In this document: positions 32,052 to 39,424 of the stretch, one piece after another | Position numbering within the stretch: the first letter of the stretch is position 1 | Layout: the number at the start of each line of letters is the position of its first letter | Source of the DNA: Mycobacterium aquaticum | GTDB lineage: Bacteria > Actinomycetota > Actinomycetes > Mycobacteriales > Mycobacteriaceae | Assembly: GCF_002086485.1 (NCBI RefSeq) | Contig: NZ_MVHF01000009.1 | Span: forward strand, 62,001 to 126,000 | DNA: 64,000 nucleotides | Reading direction: 5' to 3' | Program-made: the position numbers and the translations under genes | Notes under the pieces: model-generated | Databases searched by the model: none | What the model was told of the DNA's origin: nothing | The model's input: only the letters and a program-made list of their open reading frames with translations

Positions 32052-32732
32052 ATGAGCAACGGCGGGCCGCAGGGCGAGGGCACCCTGTCCGACATTCCCT
32101 GGGCAGCTGCATTCGACCCGGCGGTCAACATCCGCGCGCTCGGTGAGATCCAAGCGCGGGGCTTTCGCGCGGCGTCGAGCATCGTCGACCGATTCGTCCG
32201 GATGGGCAAGCCCACTGCTGAGGCTCCCGGCGCGACCGAAAGTCCCTCGCAGGCAACACAATCGCGCGAGCAACCCGCGCTGCCCGATGTCGACCAGGTC
32301 CTCGCGGCGTGGCAGAAGATGCTCGGCCAGGTCGTCGGATCACTGCGTTCGGTGGCCGCCACGCGGCAGGACACTGCGACGTTGGACTTGTTGAATTCAA
32401 GTGCCGGCGGTCAGCTGCTGCTCGAGGTGGCCGAGGCCGGAGCCGTGTGCGCCGAGGTGTGGTTGCACAACAGCGGAGCCGAGGATCTCGGCACCGTGGC
32501 GCTGCGATGCAGCGATCTGCTGGCCCATGACGGGTCGGCGATTCCCGCGGCCAGGGTGCACTTCACCCCCGCCGCGGTTCCGATGGTCGCGCGCTCCAGC
32601 CGCGGGGTGATGATGGACATCGACATACCCGACGACGCCACGCCCGGGTGCTACCGCGGAACCCTACTGGCCGACGGACATCCGGCTGTCTGGCTGCCGA
32701 TAGCGCTGACAGTGGCGCCGAGCACGCCATGA
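32052..32732 (+). CDS. Unknown protein with helical N-terminus and beta-sandwich C-terminus
   Basis: A 226-residue protein. The N-terminal half is helical (NIRALGEIQARGFRAASSIVDRF, DQVLAAWQKMLGQVVGSLRSV) with a disordered linker rich in Glu, Ser and Pro between helices. The C-terminal half is a string of short strands (GAVCAEVWLHNSGAEDLGTVALRCSDL, ARVHFTPAAVPMVARSSRGVMMDIDIPDDATPGCYRGTLL), typical of an Ig-like or NPCBM-associated fold (the ATPGCYRGTLLADG motif resembles such domains). It shares this build with the 244-residue protein of the opposite operon. Function unknown. Its stop overlaps the polyprenyl synthetase start as ATGA. Confidence 0.8.
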   Translation: MSNGGPQGEGTLSDIPWAAAFDPAVNIRALGEIQARGFRAASSIVDRFVRMGKPTAEAPGATESPSQATQSREQPALPDVDQVLAAWQKMLGQVVGSLRSVAATRQDTATLDLLNSSAGGQLLLEVAEAGAVCAEVWLHNSGAEDLGTVALRCSDLLAHDGSAIPAARVHFTPAAVPMVARSSRGVMMDIDIPDDATPGCYRGTLLADGHPAVWLPIALTVAPSTP

Positions 32733-33781
32733 GCAGCGCGACCGACCGCGACGAGTTCATCGCCGTTGTCGAGGACAGGCTGCGCGGTGTTGGCAAGCTG
32801 GTGCGCCGGTCGATGCTCGATGCCTTGCCCGAAGGTGAACCCGCGCAATGGCTTTACACGCCGATGCGGGAGTATCCGGCTCGGCCAGGCAAGGCGCTGC
32901 GGCCTGCGCTGTGCATGTCGGCGGGCCGCGCGTTCGGCGCTGACCCCGACGATCTGCTGGGACTCGCCGTGGCAATCGAGTTGCTGCACAACGCTTTCCT
33001 GGTGCACGACGATATCGCCGACGGCAGTGAGATGCGCCGGGGCAGGCCGACGTTGTCGGCCGCCTACGGCGTCGCAGCTGCGCTCAATGCCGGTGACGGG
33101 CTGGCGGTGGTGGCCGGGCAGGTGCTGCGCCGAGCGGTGCGCCGCCTGGACCGCGACCTCGCCGATCTGATCTGGGCCGAGTTCGACACGATGGCCATGC
33201 GCACGCTGGAAGGTCAGGCCACCGAGGTCGGTTGGCGGTTGGACTCCGTGGACAACCTGGTCCCCGAGGATTACCTCAACCTCATCATGCACAAAACCTG
33301 CTGGTACACCACGATTCATCCGCTGCGGGTCGGGGCGATCGTGGGCAGCGGCGGCACCGTCGAGCTCGGCCCGCTGGTGCGCTTCGGCTTTCACTTCGGC
33401 GCGGCGTTTCAGATTCGCGACGATCTGCTCAACCTCGTCGGGGATGAGGAAACGTACGGCAAGGAGATCCTCGGCGACCTCTACGAGGGCAAACGGACCC
33501 TGCCGCTGGTGCACCTGCTCAGCGTGGCCGACGACGCCGACAAGACGCTGGTGCGGCAGTTCCTGAATCTGTCACGCCCGCAACGGTCGCCCGAGACGGT
33601 GCGGACCGTGCGCGCGATGATGGACCACTACGGCAGCATCGCGTTCACCGCCGAATTCGCCGAAGGCATCCTGCTGGTGGCCGAGGAGTACTTCGAGCAG
33701 GCGTTCGCGGACGCCCAGCCGGGGCCCGACCTGGACTTCTTGCGTGCCCTGGTGCCCTATGTGTGGGCCAGATGGCGCTGA
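32729..33781 (+). CDS. Polyprenyl (trans-isoprenyl) diphosphate synthetase
   Basis: A 350-residue class I trans-prenyltransferase that condenses isopentenyl diphosphate with allylic diphosphates. The first aspartate-rich motif is D94-D-I-A-D98 followed by the Arg-rich MRRGRPT, and the second is D231-D-L-L-N235; GKALRPAL carries the IPP-binding region. The segment before the first motif (IELLHNAFLVHDD) lacks bulky aromatic residues at the two positions nearest the motif, so a product longer than C10 is possible, but chain length cannot be read with confidence. The ATG at 32729 overlaps the previous stop. It sits with an FAD desaturase-like enzyme and an acid-reducing pair. Confidence 0.93.
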   Translation: MSSATDRDEFIAVVEDRLRGVGKLVRRSMLDALPEGEPAQWLYTPMREYPARPGKALRPALCMSAGRAFGADPDDLLGLAVAIELLHNAFLVHDDIADGSEMRRGRPTLSAAYGVAAALNAGDGLAVVAGQVLRRAVRRLDRDLADLIWAEFDTMAMRTLEGQATEVGWRLDSVDNLVPEDYLNLIMHKTCWYTTIHPLRVGAIVGSGGTVELGPLVRFGFHFGAAFQIRDDLLNLVGDEETYGKEILGDLYEGKRTLPLVHLLSVADDADKTLVRQFLNLSRPQRSPETVRTVRAMMDHYGSIAFTAEFAEGILLVAEEYFEQAFADAQPGPDLDFLRALVPYVWARWR

Positions 33782-33844
33782 GAGTTCACTGACTCTCCAC
33801 CCGATCGGCTGCGCCTGCGCTGGTCGCTGCGTCAGGATTGCGGT

Positions 33845-34936
33845 ATGGCCGAGATTGAATTCTCGCTGTTGGATGTTCCCCGCCCTGAGCCAGTGCCCGA
33901 TCCCGAGGCCTATCTGCGCGCCGCCATCGCGTGGCACTTCGGGACGGACACAGGCTCGCCCTTCTGGCTGCGTGTGGCACGGACACTGAACTTCGACCCC
34001 CTGACCGACGTGCACGGGTTCGACGACCTGCGGCTGTTCCCGAATCTGGTCAACGAACTGCGCAGCGCGCCGGTCGAGGACCTCATCCCGCGCGGCTACG
34101 GATCGCCGCATCCGGTGCCCAAGGTGTTCGAGTCGGGCGGAACCACAGGGGCTCCGAAACGTACGGCGCAACTACCTGATTGGGTCGAGCAGGTCACCCG
34201 GTGGCAGATCGAGGACTTCACCGCAGGCGGGTTCGTGCCCGGCTCGGGTCTACTTTTCATGATGCCCGGCGGGCCGCATGGGGTCGGCCACTTCTCCCGT
34301 GCGGTGAGCGAGCGGTTGGGCTCGGTGTTCTTCCCGGTCGACATGGATCCGCGGTGGGTCAAGAAGGTCATCGCGCGGGGCGCCGCGGGGGAGGCCTCGG
34401 CGTACGTCGAACACCTGTTGGAGCAGGCCGGCTTCATCCTGCAGACCCAGAACGTGGCGAACCTGCACACCAGCCCGCCGCTGCTCGAGGCGCTTGCCCG
34501 CGACGACGCCATGGTGGACCTGATCAACAGGAAGATCCGCTTTGTGCTGCTCAGCGGCGCGCACGTGGATCTGGACACCCTCGACCTGCTGCGCGACATC
34601 TTCCCGGCGACGGCCTTCGCGATGGCCTTCGGCAGCACCATGATCCTGTCGCAGGCCAGGACCCGGGTCGAAGGGGACGCGTTCGTTTTCGACCCGCGCA
34701 CGCCGTACGTGGTGTTCTGGGTCATCGATGCCGAGACAGGGGAGCGGGTGCCCTACGGCAGGCGTGGCCAGGTGGTGATGAACCACATCAGCAAGGGCGC
34801 TTTCATCCCGAACAACCTCGAACGCGACACGGCCATTCGAATGCCCGGGGCCGCCGGGCAGATCGGTGATTCGATCAGCGAGGTCGCTCCCGTCGCCACG
34901 TTCGAAGGTGAGCCCGCCATCGAGGGCGTCTACTGA
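33845..34936 (+). CDS. AMP-forming acid-activating enzyme (PaaK/EhpF/LuxE-like)
   Basis: A 363-residue member of the ANL adenylate-forming superfamily. The P-loop is ESGGTTGAPKR (family TSGTTGxPK), with a later GERVPYGRRGQVVMN segment corresponding to the hinge-adjacent region. It is shorter than acyl-CoA ligases (about 430-550 residues) and close in length to LuxE acyl-protein synthetases and EhpF. It probably activates a carboxylic acid as acyl-AMP and hands the acyl group to the reductase encoded 2 bp downstream, rather than to CoA. Substrate unknown; the isoprenoid context suggests a terpenoid or fatty acid. Confidence 0.85.
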   Translation: MAEIEFSLLDVPRPEPVPDPEAYLRAAIAWHFGTDTGSPFWLRVARTLNFDPLTDVHGFDDLRLFPNLVNELRSAPVEDLIPRGYGSPHPVPKVFESGGTTGAPKRTAQLPDWVEQVTRWQIEDFTAGGFVPGSGLLFMMPGGPHGVGHFSRAVSERLGSVFFPVDMDPRWVKKVIARGAAGEASAYVEHLLEQAGFILQTQNVANLHTSPPLLEALARDDAMVDLINRKIRFVLLSGAHVDLDTLDLLRDIFPATAFAMAFGSTMILSQARTRVEGDAFVFDPRTPYVVFWVIDAETGERVPYGRRGQVVMNHISKGAFIPNNLERDTAIRMPGAAGQIGDSISEVAPVATFEGEPAIEGVY

Positions 34937-34938
34937 AC

Positions 34939-36339
34939 GTGGCATCGGACAAACTCGAAAAGGCAAGCAGTACGGTGCTTTACCTCGACGCTCTGGGGCC
35001 GGCCGGCGAGTACCGGACCCGCACCCGCGAGGTGATCACCGACGTGGCCGGCACCCCGGTTGCCGAGCTGAGCGTCGTGCCGCCGCTGTACGTCAGCCGG
35101 ACCGTGCGGGCGCAGCGACGGGTGGCGCCGTTGCCGATGGCGCGGCGTGAAAGCGCGTTGGCCGACGCCGCCGACATTTTCGAGACGGCACCGGTCGGCG
35201 GCCTGGATTTCGACGAATATGTCGCGATGGCGAGCAAGGTGTCGGGGCTCCCCGTTACCGTCGCACACGCCAGTGCCCGCGGTGTCGCCGAGGCTGTGCG
35301 TGGCGCCGTGGATGCGGTGACGCCGGCCCGCCCGGTCGGGGCCGTCCTCGACTGGCGCGATGAACGCACCCGGCGGGGCAGCGCCGTGTGGGCGCGGCGC
35401 GGCGACGTCCTGGCCGTGCACGCGTCGGGAAACAGTCCGGGGGTGCACGGATCGTGGGCGCAAGCCCTCGTGCTCGGCTTCCGAGTGGCCGTTCGCCCGT
35501 CGCGCCGCGAGCCCTTCACCGGGCATCGGCTGGTCAATGCGTTGCGTCAGGCCGGTTTTCGACCCGAAGATGCGGTGTATCTGCCGACCGACCACGCCGG
35601 TGCGGCCGAGGTCATCGACGTGGCCGACCTAGCTGTTGTGTACGGCGGTCAGGACGTCGTCGACAAGTACGCGCGCGACCCGACCGTGCTGACCAACGGG
35701 CCGGGTCGTACCAAGATCCTGATCACCGCCGAAATGGATTGGCACGCTTACCTCGATGTGATCGTCGACTCGATCAGCGGCCAGGGCGGGATGGCATGCA
35801 CCAATGCCACCGCGGTTCTGTACGAGGGGGATCCGCGCGCACTAGCCGAGGCGATAGCCGCGCGGCTCACGACGATCGAGCCGCTGCCGGCATCCGACGA
35901 ACGTGCGATCCTGCCGATCCAACGGCTGGATTCGGCACGGCGCGTCGCCGGGTACCTCGCAGCCAAATCCCGTGGCGCAGAACCGCTTCTGGGGGCCGGC
36001 CAGGTGGTCGCTGATCTGGGTGACGGCTCCGCCGCATTGCGTCCAGCGGTGCACCTGCTCGAGCGTCCCGACGCCGACCTGCTCAACACCGAGCTGGCGT
36101 TCCCGTGTGTGTGGATCGCACCGTGGTGCCGCGCCGACGGGCTGGCCCCGCTGCGGCGGTCCCTGGTCGTCAACGCGATCACCACCGACGAGGATCTGAT
36201 CGACGCACTGCTTGCCGAGCCCACCGTGGCCAACGTCTACGCCGGTGACCACGCCACCTCACACACCGCCGCGGGCATTCCGCACGACGGATTCTTTGCC
36301 GATTTCCTGATGCGGAACAAGGGCATGATCCGCGGCTGA
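34939..36339 (+). CDS. Aldehyde dehydrogenase-fold acyl reductase (LuxC/EhpG-like)
   Basis: A 466-residue ALDH-superfamily protein. The NAD(P) region has VLAVHASGNSPGVHGSW and VAVRPSRREPFTGH (the Pro-Ser-Arg in place of the usual KPS/E motif), and the catalytic cysteine is Cys287 in GQGGMACTNA. Length is close to that of LuxC (about 480 residues). In LuxE/LuxC and EhpF/EhpG pairs, the synthetase acylates the reductase cysteine and the reductase makes the aldehyde with NADPH; the same is inferred here from the 2-bp spacing to the ligase gene. GTG start at 34939. Last gene of the right operon. Confidence 0.85.
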   Translation: MASDKLEKASSTVLYLDALGPAGEYRTRTREVITDVAGTPVAELSVVPPLYVSRTVRAQRRVAPLPMARRESALADAADIFETAPVGGLDFDEYVAMASKVSGLPVTVAHASARGVAEAVRGAVDAVTPARPVGAVLDWRDERTRRGSAVWARRGDVLAVHASGNSPGVHGSWAQALVLGFRVAVRPSRREPFTGHRLVNALRQAGFRPEDAVYLPTDHAGAAEVIDVADLAVVYGGQDVVDKYARDPTVLTNGPGRTKILITAEMDWHAYLDVIVDSISGQGGMACTNATAVLYEGDPRALAEAIAARLTTIEPLPASDERAILPIQRLDSARRVAGYLAAKSRGAEPLLGAGQVVADLGDGSAALRPAVHLLERPDADLLNTELAFPCVWIAPWCRADGLAPLRRSLVVNAITTDEDLIDALLAEPTVANVYAGDHATSHTAAGIPHDGFFADFLMRNKGMIRG

Positions 36340-36403
36340 GAGGCAAGCTGCCAGAATAACGAGCATTACTGTCGTCGAGTGGGTGTCAGGAGAGGACTGC
36401 GTA

Positions 36404-37231
36404 GTGAGTTTGCCGCCACCAGGTCCGCCACCATGGCCGCCGCAGGGCCAGCAGCCGCAGTGGGGCCAGCAGCCGCAGTGGGGTCAGCAGCCGCAGTGGG
36501 GTCAGCCGCAGTGGGGGCAGCAGCCCCAATGGAGCCCCCAGCCGCAGTGGGGCCAACAACCAGGTCAGCCCCCGCCATGGCCACCCATGGGACTGCCGGG
36601 CGGGCCGCCACCCAAGAAGTCACGGGCCTTCACGGTGTTCCTGGCGATCGCCGGGGCGCTGGGACTGCTCCTGGTAGCGGGTTTCGTCGTCAGCGCCGTC
36701 AACTCGGAGCCAAAACGGGGCCCGGCGGGCGATGATCAGCGCGCGGCCAACGCCAAGACGGCCAAATACGAGTCCGATTTCGAGACGGTGTGCGGAAACG
36801 GCTCGGTGAGCAACGCTGCGGCTTACGCCAAGCCGTACAAGATCATCGCCTTCAGCCAGGGCGATCGGCCCGATTCGTGGGATTCGGTGACACTCACCGC
36901 TCCGGTCGGGTACCGATCGTCGGCTGACTCGCTGTCATCGATCAACGCGGTCGCGTGCCTGTCGCGCAAGGCGGGCACCGAGGTGAAATCGATGACGTGT
37001 GAATTCGATTCCGGAGGCGACACGGTCAAGGCCGACTATTACGCAGTCGAATACGACATCGACCTGTACGAAGCCAAGACCGGAAAGTCCATCACCTCGC
37101 TGGGTTCGGTGAAGGGACCGGCCACCAGTTGCCCATTCCTGGCGACGTTCAGCAAGAGTTCTCCGAAGGTCTACGCATCGCCGGACGACGCCGCCGTCGA
37201 CGCCAAGCTGGCGGAGTTCGCCGCCAAGTAG
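36404..37231 (+). CDS. Membrane-anchored protein with QPQWGQ repeats
   Basis: A 275-residue protein. The first 65 residues are almost entirely Pro, Gln, Gly and Trp with about eight copies of a QPQWGQ-type unit, followed by a basic KKSR, one membrane helix near residues 76-95 (FTVFLAIAGALGLLLVAGFVV) and an extracytoplasmic domain of about 180 residues with several cysteines (ETVCGNG, NAVACLSRK, KSMTCEFD, ATSCPFL) that may form two disulphides. Function unknown. The GTG at 36404 follows AGGAGAGG. Its 3' end overlaps the convergent hydrolase gene by about 60 bp. Confidence 0.82.
   Translation: MSLPPPGPPPWPPQGQQPQWGQQPQWGQQPQWGQPQWGQQPQWSPQPQWGQQPGQPPPWPPMGLPGGPPPKKSRAFTVFLAIAGALGLLLVAGFVVSAVNSEPKRGPAGDDQRAANAKTAKYESDFETVCGNGSVSNAAAYAKPYKIIAFSQGDRPDSWDSVTLTAPVGYRSSADSLSSINAVACLSRKAGTEVKSMTCEFDSGGDTVKADYYAVEYDIDLYEAKTGKSITSLGSVKGPATSCPFLATFSKSSPKVYASPDDAAVDAKLAEFAAK
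36440..36560 (+). repeat. Tandem repeats encoding QPQWGQ units
   Basis: About seven imperfect copies of an 18-bp unit (GGCCAGCAGCCGCAGTGG and variants), some shortened to 12 or 15 bp. They encode a Trp-Gly-Gln-Gln-Pro-Gln run in the N-terminal cytoplasmic part of the protein; copy number is likely to vary between strains. Confidence 0.85.
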
Positions 37232-38010
37232 ACCGCGCGGGACCGTGCGGCAGCGTCGACGAAGGCGCTGAACAGGCGCTGCCGGTCGGCCGCAGGCCCG
37301 TCCACGTCTTCGGGATGCCACTGCACGCCGAGGTAGAAGCGGTCCGGATCCTCGATGCCTTCGACGATTCCGTCGAGTGCTCGCGCTGTTACCACGAGTC
37401 CGGTACCGACCCGGTCGACCGCCTGGTGGTGGCCGGACCGTCCGGTGATGCGGTCGGCGCCGAGGATCGATGCCAACCGGGTGCCCGGGACGATGTCGAT
37501 CGGTTCGTCGACGAATGTCGGCTCACCCGGGGCGCCGTGATGTAGTGCGTAGTCGACGATATCGGGCACGATGGTCCCGCCGCGGGCGACGTTGAGCAGC
37601 TGCGATCCGCGGCAGATGCCGAAGATCGGGCGATCGGCGGCAACGGTAGCCTCGATGGCGTCGAACGCGTCGCGATCGGCCCGCGCGTCGATACCGTAGC
37701 CGGCGGGGTTCGGCGTGCTCACCCCGTAGCAGGAGCCGTCGATGTCGCCACCGCCGAGCAGTAGGAGACCGTCGAATTCCCCTGCACCCGAGGGGTTGTC
37801 GAGCGCCTCGGTGGTGTCCCACAGCTCGAAGGTAGCGCCCAGCTCGATCAGTGTCGTCAACGCGAGGCGAGTGAACCGCCTGATCAGCCCGACATCCTCG
37901 ACGGTGATACCGGGAAAGTTGAGCGAGGCCAGCACACATACATGTGCGCGCGGCGTCGCCGGGACCGGAAGATCCGGCAGGACGTCGGCCATGCGGACCC
38001 GAGCGGTCAT
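37171..38010 (-). CDS. Class I gamma-glutamyl hydrolase (PuuD-like), copy 1
   Basis: A 279-residue glutamine amidotransferase-like peptidase of the gamma-glutamyl-GABA hydrolase (PuuD) family. The nucleophile Cys is in GICRGSQLLNVARGG, and the His-Glu pair is in GVQWHPEDVDG; LLLGGGDID is the oxyanion region. It would cleave a gamma-glutamyl amide to free glutamate. In context, the substrate is probably a gamma-glutamylated amino acid produced in cyclic amine breakdown. Start at 38010 overlaps the stop of the second hydrolase by 4 bp. Last gene of the operon running from the P450. Confidence 0.88.
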   Translation of the reverse strand: MTARVRMADVLPDLPVPATPRAHVCVLASLNFPGITVEDVGLIRRFTRLALTTLIELGATFELWDTTEALDNPSGAGEFDGLLLLGGGDIDGSCYGVSTPNPAGYGIDARADRDAFDAIEATVAADRPIFGICRGSQLLNVARGGTIVPDIVDYALHHGAPGEPTFVDEPIDIVPGTRLASILGADRITGRSGHHQAVDRVGTGLVVTARALDGIVEGIEDPDRFYLGVQWHPEDVDGPAADRQRLFSAFVDAAARSRAVYLAANSASLASTAASSGDA

Positions 38011-38720
38011 CTGGATTCCTTTCGTTTGCGGGCGCGGTCGACGAGATCGCCGAACAGTGCGGCATCGGTGGCCGACGTGGCGTGGCGATCTTCGGGGTGC
38101 CACTGCACGGCGACGATGTCGGCCCGGGCGTGCTCGACGGCCTCGACGACGCCGTCGGCAGCCAGGGCGGTGACATTCAATCCGGTGCCGAGGCGGTCGA
38201 GCGCCTGGTGATGGTAGGAGGACACGTCGATGGTCTCCGCGCCCACGATGGCATGCAATGCGGAGCCGGCAGCGACGGACACCGAGTGAATTCCATTGTG
38301 GTGCTGCGTATTTCCTTCGACAACATGCTGGACGAGGCTACCGCCCAGCGCCACGTTGAGCACCTGCATGCCCCGGCAGATCGCCAGGGTCGGCAGGTCG
38401 AGGTCGATCACCGCCCGCGCGACGCCGAGGTCGAGGTCGTCCTGGAAGGCCACGGTATCCGTGGTCTCGGGCGCAGCCTCGGCGCCGTAGCGGCACGGCT
38501 CGATGTCAGCCCCACCGGGCAACAGCACACCGTCGAATTGCGTCAGGCGCTCCGGTAACTCGGCCTGCGGATCGGCTGACGGTCCGTGCAGCACCACAGG
38601 CTCGCCACCCGCAGACCACACCGCTTCGCAGATGGCCTCTGCGGCAAGCGTTGCCGAGAACCGTAGGATCGGCACCTGCGCGGCACGGCGGCCGATCACC
38701 GCCACCAGAGGCCGGCTCAC
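38007..38720 (-). CDS. Class I gamma-glutamyl hydrolase (PuuD-like), copy 2
   Basis: A 237-residue paralogue of the downstream hydrolase, with the nucleophile in AICRGMQVLNVALGG, the oxyanion segment LLPGGADIEP and the catalytic AVQWHPEDRH. All three catalytic residues are kept, so both copies should be active. The two differ clearly in the N-terminal region, suggesting separate substrates (for instance intermediates from different ring sizes). The GTG start overlaps the solute-binding protein stop as GTGA, and its own stop overlaps the next start: strict translational coupling. Confidence 0.88.
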   Translation of the reverse strand: MSRPLVAVIGRRAAQVPILRFSATLAAEAICEAVWSAGGEPVVLHGPSADPQAELPERLTQFDGVLLPGGADIEPCRYGAEAAPETTDTVAFQDDLDLGVARAVIDLDLPTLAICRGMQVLNVALGGSLVQHVVEGNTQHHNGIHSVSVAAGSALHAIVGAETIDVSSYHHQALDRLGTGLNVTALAADGVVEAVEHARADIVAVQWHPEDRHATSATDAALFGDLVDRARKRKESR

Positions 38721-39424
38721 GTGTCACCGAATGGGTAGTCGAGAGTCGGCAGCCACTCCTTCCACACGTCGCGTAGGCGGCCCGACTCGATGAGACGGCC
38801 CAGCGCGCCGTCGATCTCTGCCAAGGTGTCCGGCCGGTTCTTCGACACCGCGACGCCCCACCGGTTGGCGGTCTGCACGGTGAATGCGAGTTCGTAATCG
38901 GGGTGCGTGGTGCCGAGCGGGACGAACACCACATCGTCGTCGACGACAGCGTCGACGTCGCCGGCGAGCAACGCGGCCAGCATGTCCGCGTAGACGTCGT
39001 CGGATCCCGGGCCGAATGCGACCGGCACTGCGCCGCTGAAGGTTTCGACGAGCGCCATATTGGTGCTGTTCTCGATCGCGGCAACCTTGCGGCCCACCAG
39101 GTCCGCTGCGGTCCGGATTCCGGCACCGCGCCGCACCAGCACACCCTCGTGGAAGATCGCGTAGGGCCGGGTGAAATCGACCTGCGCCTGCCGTTCGGCG
39201 GTGATGCCCTGGCCGCACAGCACGGCGTCGGCGTCACCGCGCTGCACAGCGGGAATCATGTCGACCCACGGGACCCGGACCCATTCGACAGGCCGGCCCA
39301 GTTCGGTGCCCAGCGCGTCGGCGACACCGGGTTCATAACCGGTGCGGCCGTTTTCCGGTGTCCACAGCGAGAACAATGGCGGAGCCTCGGCGTCGAGGCA
39401 GGCGAGTCGCAGCGGCGCGCTCAC
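38717..39424 (-). CDS. SBP_bac_3-type solute-binding protein without signal peptide
   Basis: A 235-residue protein with the complete amino-acid-binding fold of ABC transporter periplasmic proteins: GYEPGVADALGTELG, DADAVLCGQGITAERQAQVDFTRPY (typical ligand-binding RxxQVDFTxPY pattern), GRKVAAIENSTNMAL and a C-terminal helix with DVWKEWLPTLDYP. It begins directly with the first strand (MSAPLRLACLD), with no signal peptide or lipobox, and no transporter permease or ATPase is near. It is therefore probably cytoplasmic, either a binding protein/sensor for an amine intermediate or an enzyme derived from this fold. Tightly coupled between the glutamine synthetase-like gene and the hydrolases. Confidence 0.85.
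   Translation of the reverse strand: MSAPLRLACLDAEAPPLFSLWTPENGRTGYEPGVADALGTELGRPVEWVRVPWVDMIPAVQRGDADAVLCGQGITAERQAQVDFTRPYAIFHEGVLVRRGAGIRTAADLVGRKVAAIENSTNMALVETFSGAVPVAFGPGSDDVYADMLAALLAGDVDAVVDDDVVFVPLGTTHPDYELAFTVQTANRWGVAVSKNRPDTLAEIDGALGRLIESGRLRDVWKEWLPTLDYPFGDT

Noticed and set aside
24593..36339. Encapsulin-type terpene compartment
   Set aside because: I considered this because of the polyprenyl synthetase and signalling gene, but no shell protein of the HK97 fold is recognisable among the unknown genes.
36440..36560. CRISPR or minisatellite
   Set aside because: In-frame codon repeats of a Pro/Gln/Trp-rich protein segment.
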